From Candidatus Omnitrophota bacterium (lineage in GTDB: Bacteria; Omnitrophota; Gorgyraeia; JAFGHF01), in contig JAHIIS010000135.1 of the NCBI GenBank assembly GCA_018899075.1, positions 1-6,598 of the forward strand: a DNA stretch of 6,598 nucleotides, in the 5' to 3' direction. Shown piece after piece: positions 6,068 to 6,598 of this stretch (position 1 is the stretch's first letter; each line of letters opens with the position of its first letter). A model generated the notes under the pieces. The model ran no database searches and was not told the origin of the DNA. It saw only the letters and a list, made by a program, of their open reading frames with translations. A program made the translations under genes and the position numbers.

Positions 6068-6124
6068 CATTGTTAATATTTTTAACTCAGCTTTAAGCAC
6101 AGCATTGTTAAAAATCTTAACCCT
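6066..6124. promoter_or_regulatory. Paired GTTAA-N5-TTAAC dyads within a 35-bp-spaced direct repeat
   Basis: A 24-bp imperfect direct repeat begins AGCATTGTTAA at 6066 and again at 6101. Each copy contains the same perfect dyad, GTTAA-N5-TTAAC, at 6072-6086 and 6107-6121, although the five spacer bases differ. A small palindrome GCTTTAAGC (6090-6098) sits between them, and a GTTAA half-site follows at 6147-6151. Conserved arms with unconserved centre are what dimer-binding sites look like, so this is a likely operator or origin element for the gene at 6157, perhaps autoregulatory. The binding protein is not known. Confidence 0.5.
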
Positions 6125-6135
6125 CATAATATTAT
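6105..6135 (+). promoter_or_regulatory. Candidate weak promoter for the winged-helix gene
   Basis: TTGTTA (6105-6110) could serve as a -35 and TATTAT (6130-6135) as a -10, with a 19-bp spacer that is longer than ideal. The -35 overlaps the second GTTAA dyad, which would allow repression by a bound protein. AT-rich sequence makes such matches easy by chance. Confidence 0.2.
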
Positions 6136-6156
6136 AGAAATAGATAGTTAAATAAA

Positions 6157-6598
6157 ATGAGAACTCTTTACCCATTTGGTTGGATAGACAGAGACCTTAA
6201 AGAATTGGGTTTCTTAAAAGAAATGTCAGCCTCAGCCGCCAAACTCTATATCCTTTATATCCTGGCCGGTGGCCCGACCGGGCGAAGCGATTACTCTACA
6301 AAGGCGCTAGAGCACGCAACAAGCCTATCTAATGTAACTATATACAAAGCAAGGCGAGAGCTTGAGCAGCGGGGCCTTATAACTACCCAGAAAGAAATGA
6401 CCCCCGGCCGCAAAAACAAAAAACCCAAAATATGGGTAGAGCTCCAAGATTTACCAATAAATAGGATAGAGGTCAAGCAGCGCAGAAATAAGGCCCACCA
6501 GGAACTAAAAGCCAAGAAGGTCAAGAAAAGAAGAACCGAATTTATCGAGCAAGAAAGACCCCTTTGCGATAGACTTTATCAACCCGATTGGTTGAAAG
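6157..6598 (+). CDS. Winged-helix DNA-binding protein, Rep-like or regulator; runs off the window end
   Basis: The frame is open for 147 codons with no stop before the window edge, so the protein is 3'-truncated here only. An in-frame TAG at 6145-6147 makes ATG 6157 the first possible ATG. No clear Shine-Dalgarno is seen. The N terminus MRTLYPFGWIDRDLKELGFL leads into a helical segment SASAAKLYILYIL (24-36). A winged-helix core follows: YSTKALEHATSLSNVTIYKARRELEQRGLI in two parts at about 46-75, with the recognition helix near 57-71 and a wing ending in KIWVEL (91-96). From about 103 to 128 it is rich in Lys and Arg. This layout recalls winged-helix proteins of plasmid, phage or integrated-element replication and their regulators. 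It stands alone after a terminator and AT-rich repeats. Family-level function is inference. Confidence 0.75.
   Translation, partial: MRTLYPFGWIDRDLKELGFLKEMSASAAKLYILYILAGGPTGRSDYSTKALEHATSLSNVTIYKARRELEQRGLITTQKEMTPGRKNKKPKIWVELQDLPINRIEVKQRRNKAHQELKAKKVKKRRTEFIEQERPLCDRLYQPDWLK

Noticed and set aside
6291..6524. Minus-strand open frame of 77 residues
   Set aside because: It is antisense to the winged-helix gene, whose plus-strand frame has a coherent HTH domain, a clear start and no stop to the window end. The minus-strand product has no recognisable motif.

Overview
This looks like chromosomal DNA from an anaerobic, possibly uncultured bacterium. The grounds are a ferredoxin-dependent 2-oxoacid oxidoreductase instead of an NAD-linked dehydrogenase complex, the bacterial non-mevalonate isoprenoid enzyme Dxs, and very tight gene packing. 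The hairpin repeat in front of dxs resembles short dispersed repeats I associate with Candidatus Omnitrophota and some other environmental lineages. That taxonomic guess is inference only.

Layout. Positions 1-111 hold at most the last codons of an upstream gene, followed by a 58-bp twin-hairpin repeat that ends 7 bases before the dxs start codon. From 112 to 5900 there is one dense plus-strand block: dxs, then korD-korA-korB-korC (delta, alpha, beta and gamma subunits of a 2-oxoacid:ferredoxin oxidoreductase), gltX (glutamyl-tRNA synthetase) and a tRNA-Gln with anticodon CUG. Genes overlap by 35, 4, 4 and 7 nt or are separated by 4 and 15 nt, so the block reads as a single operon. A Rho-independent terminator at 5949-5994 closes it.

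Beyond the terminator the character changes. Positions 6061-6156 contain only 23 G/C in 96 bases. Just before and within this stretch lie phased 11-bp direct repeats and two GTTAA-N5-TTAAC dyads within a 35-bp-spaced direct repeat. They precede an open reading frame (6157 to the window end) for a winged-helix DNA-binding protein with a lysine/arginine-rich tail. A site just downstream of a tRNA, low GC, repeats and a DNA-binding or Rep-like first gene would fit the edge of an integrated element. No integrase or attachment-site duplicate is visible here, so this remains a hypothesis.

How the genes fit together. Dxs and the alpha/beta core of the oxidoreductase both use thiamine diphosphate and 2-oxoacids. 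KorD carries electrons to or from ferredoxin. GltX and the adjacent tRNA-Gln suggest the indirect route to Gln-tRNA (misacylation with Glu, then amidation by GatCAB). The most unusual protein feature is that GltX lacks the roughly 40-residue acceptor-arm/zinc insertion normally found after the Rossmann-fold N-terminal part.
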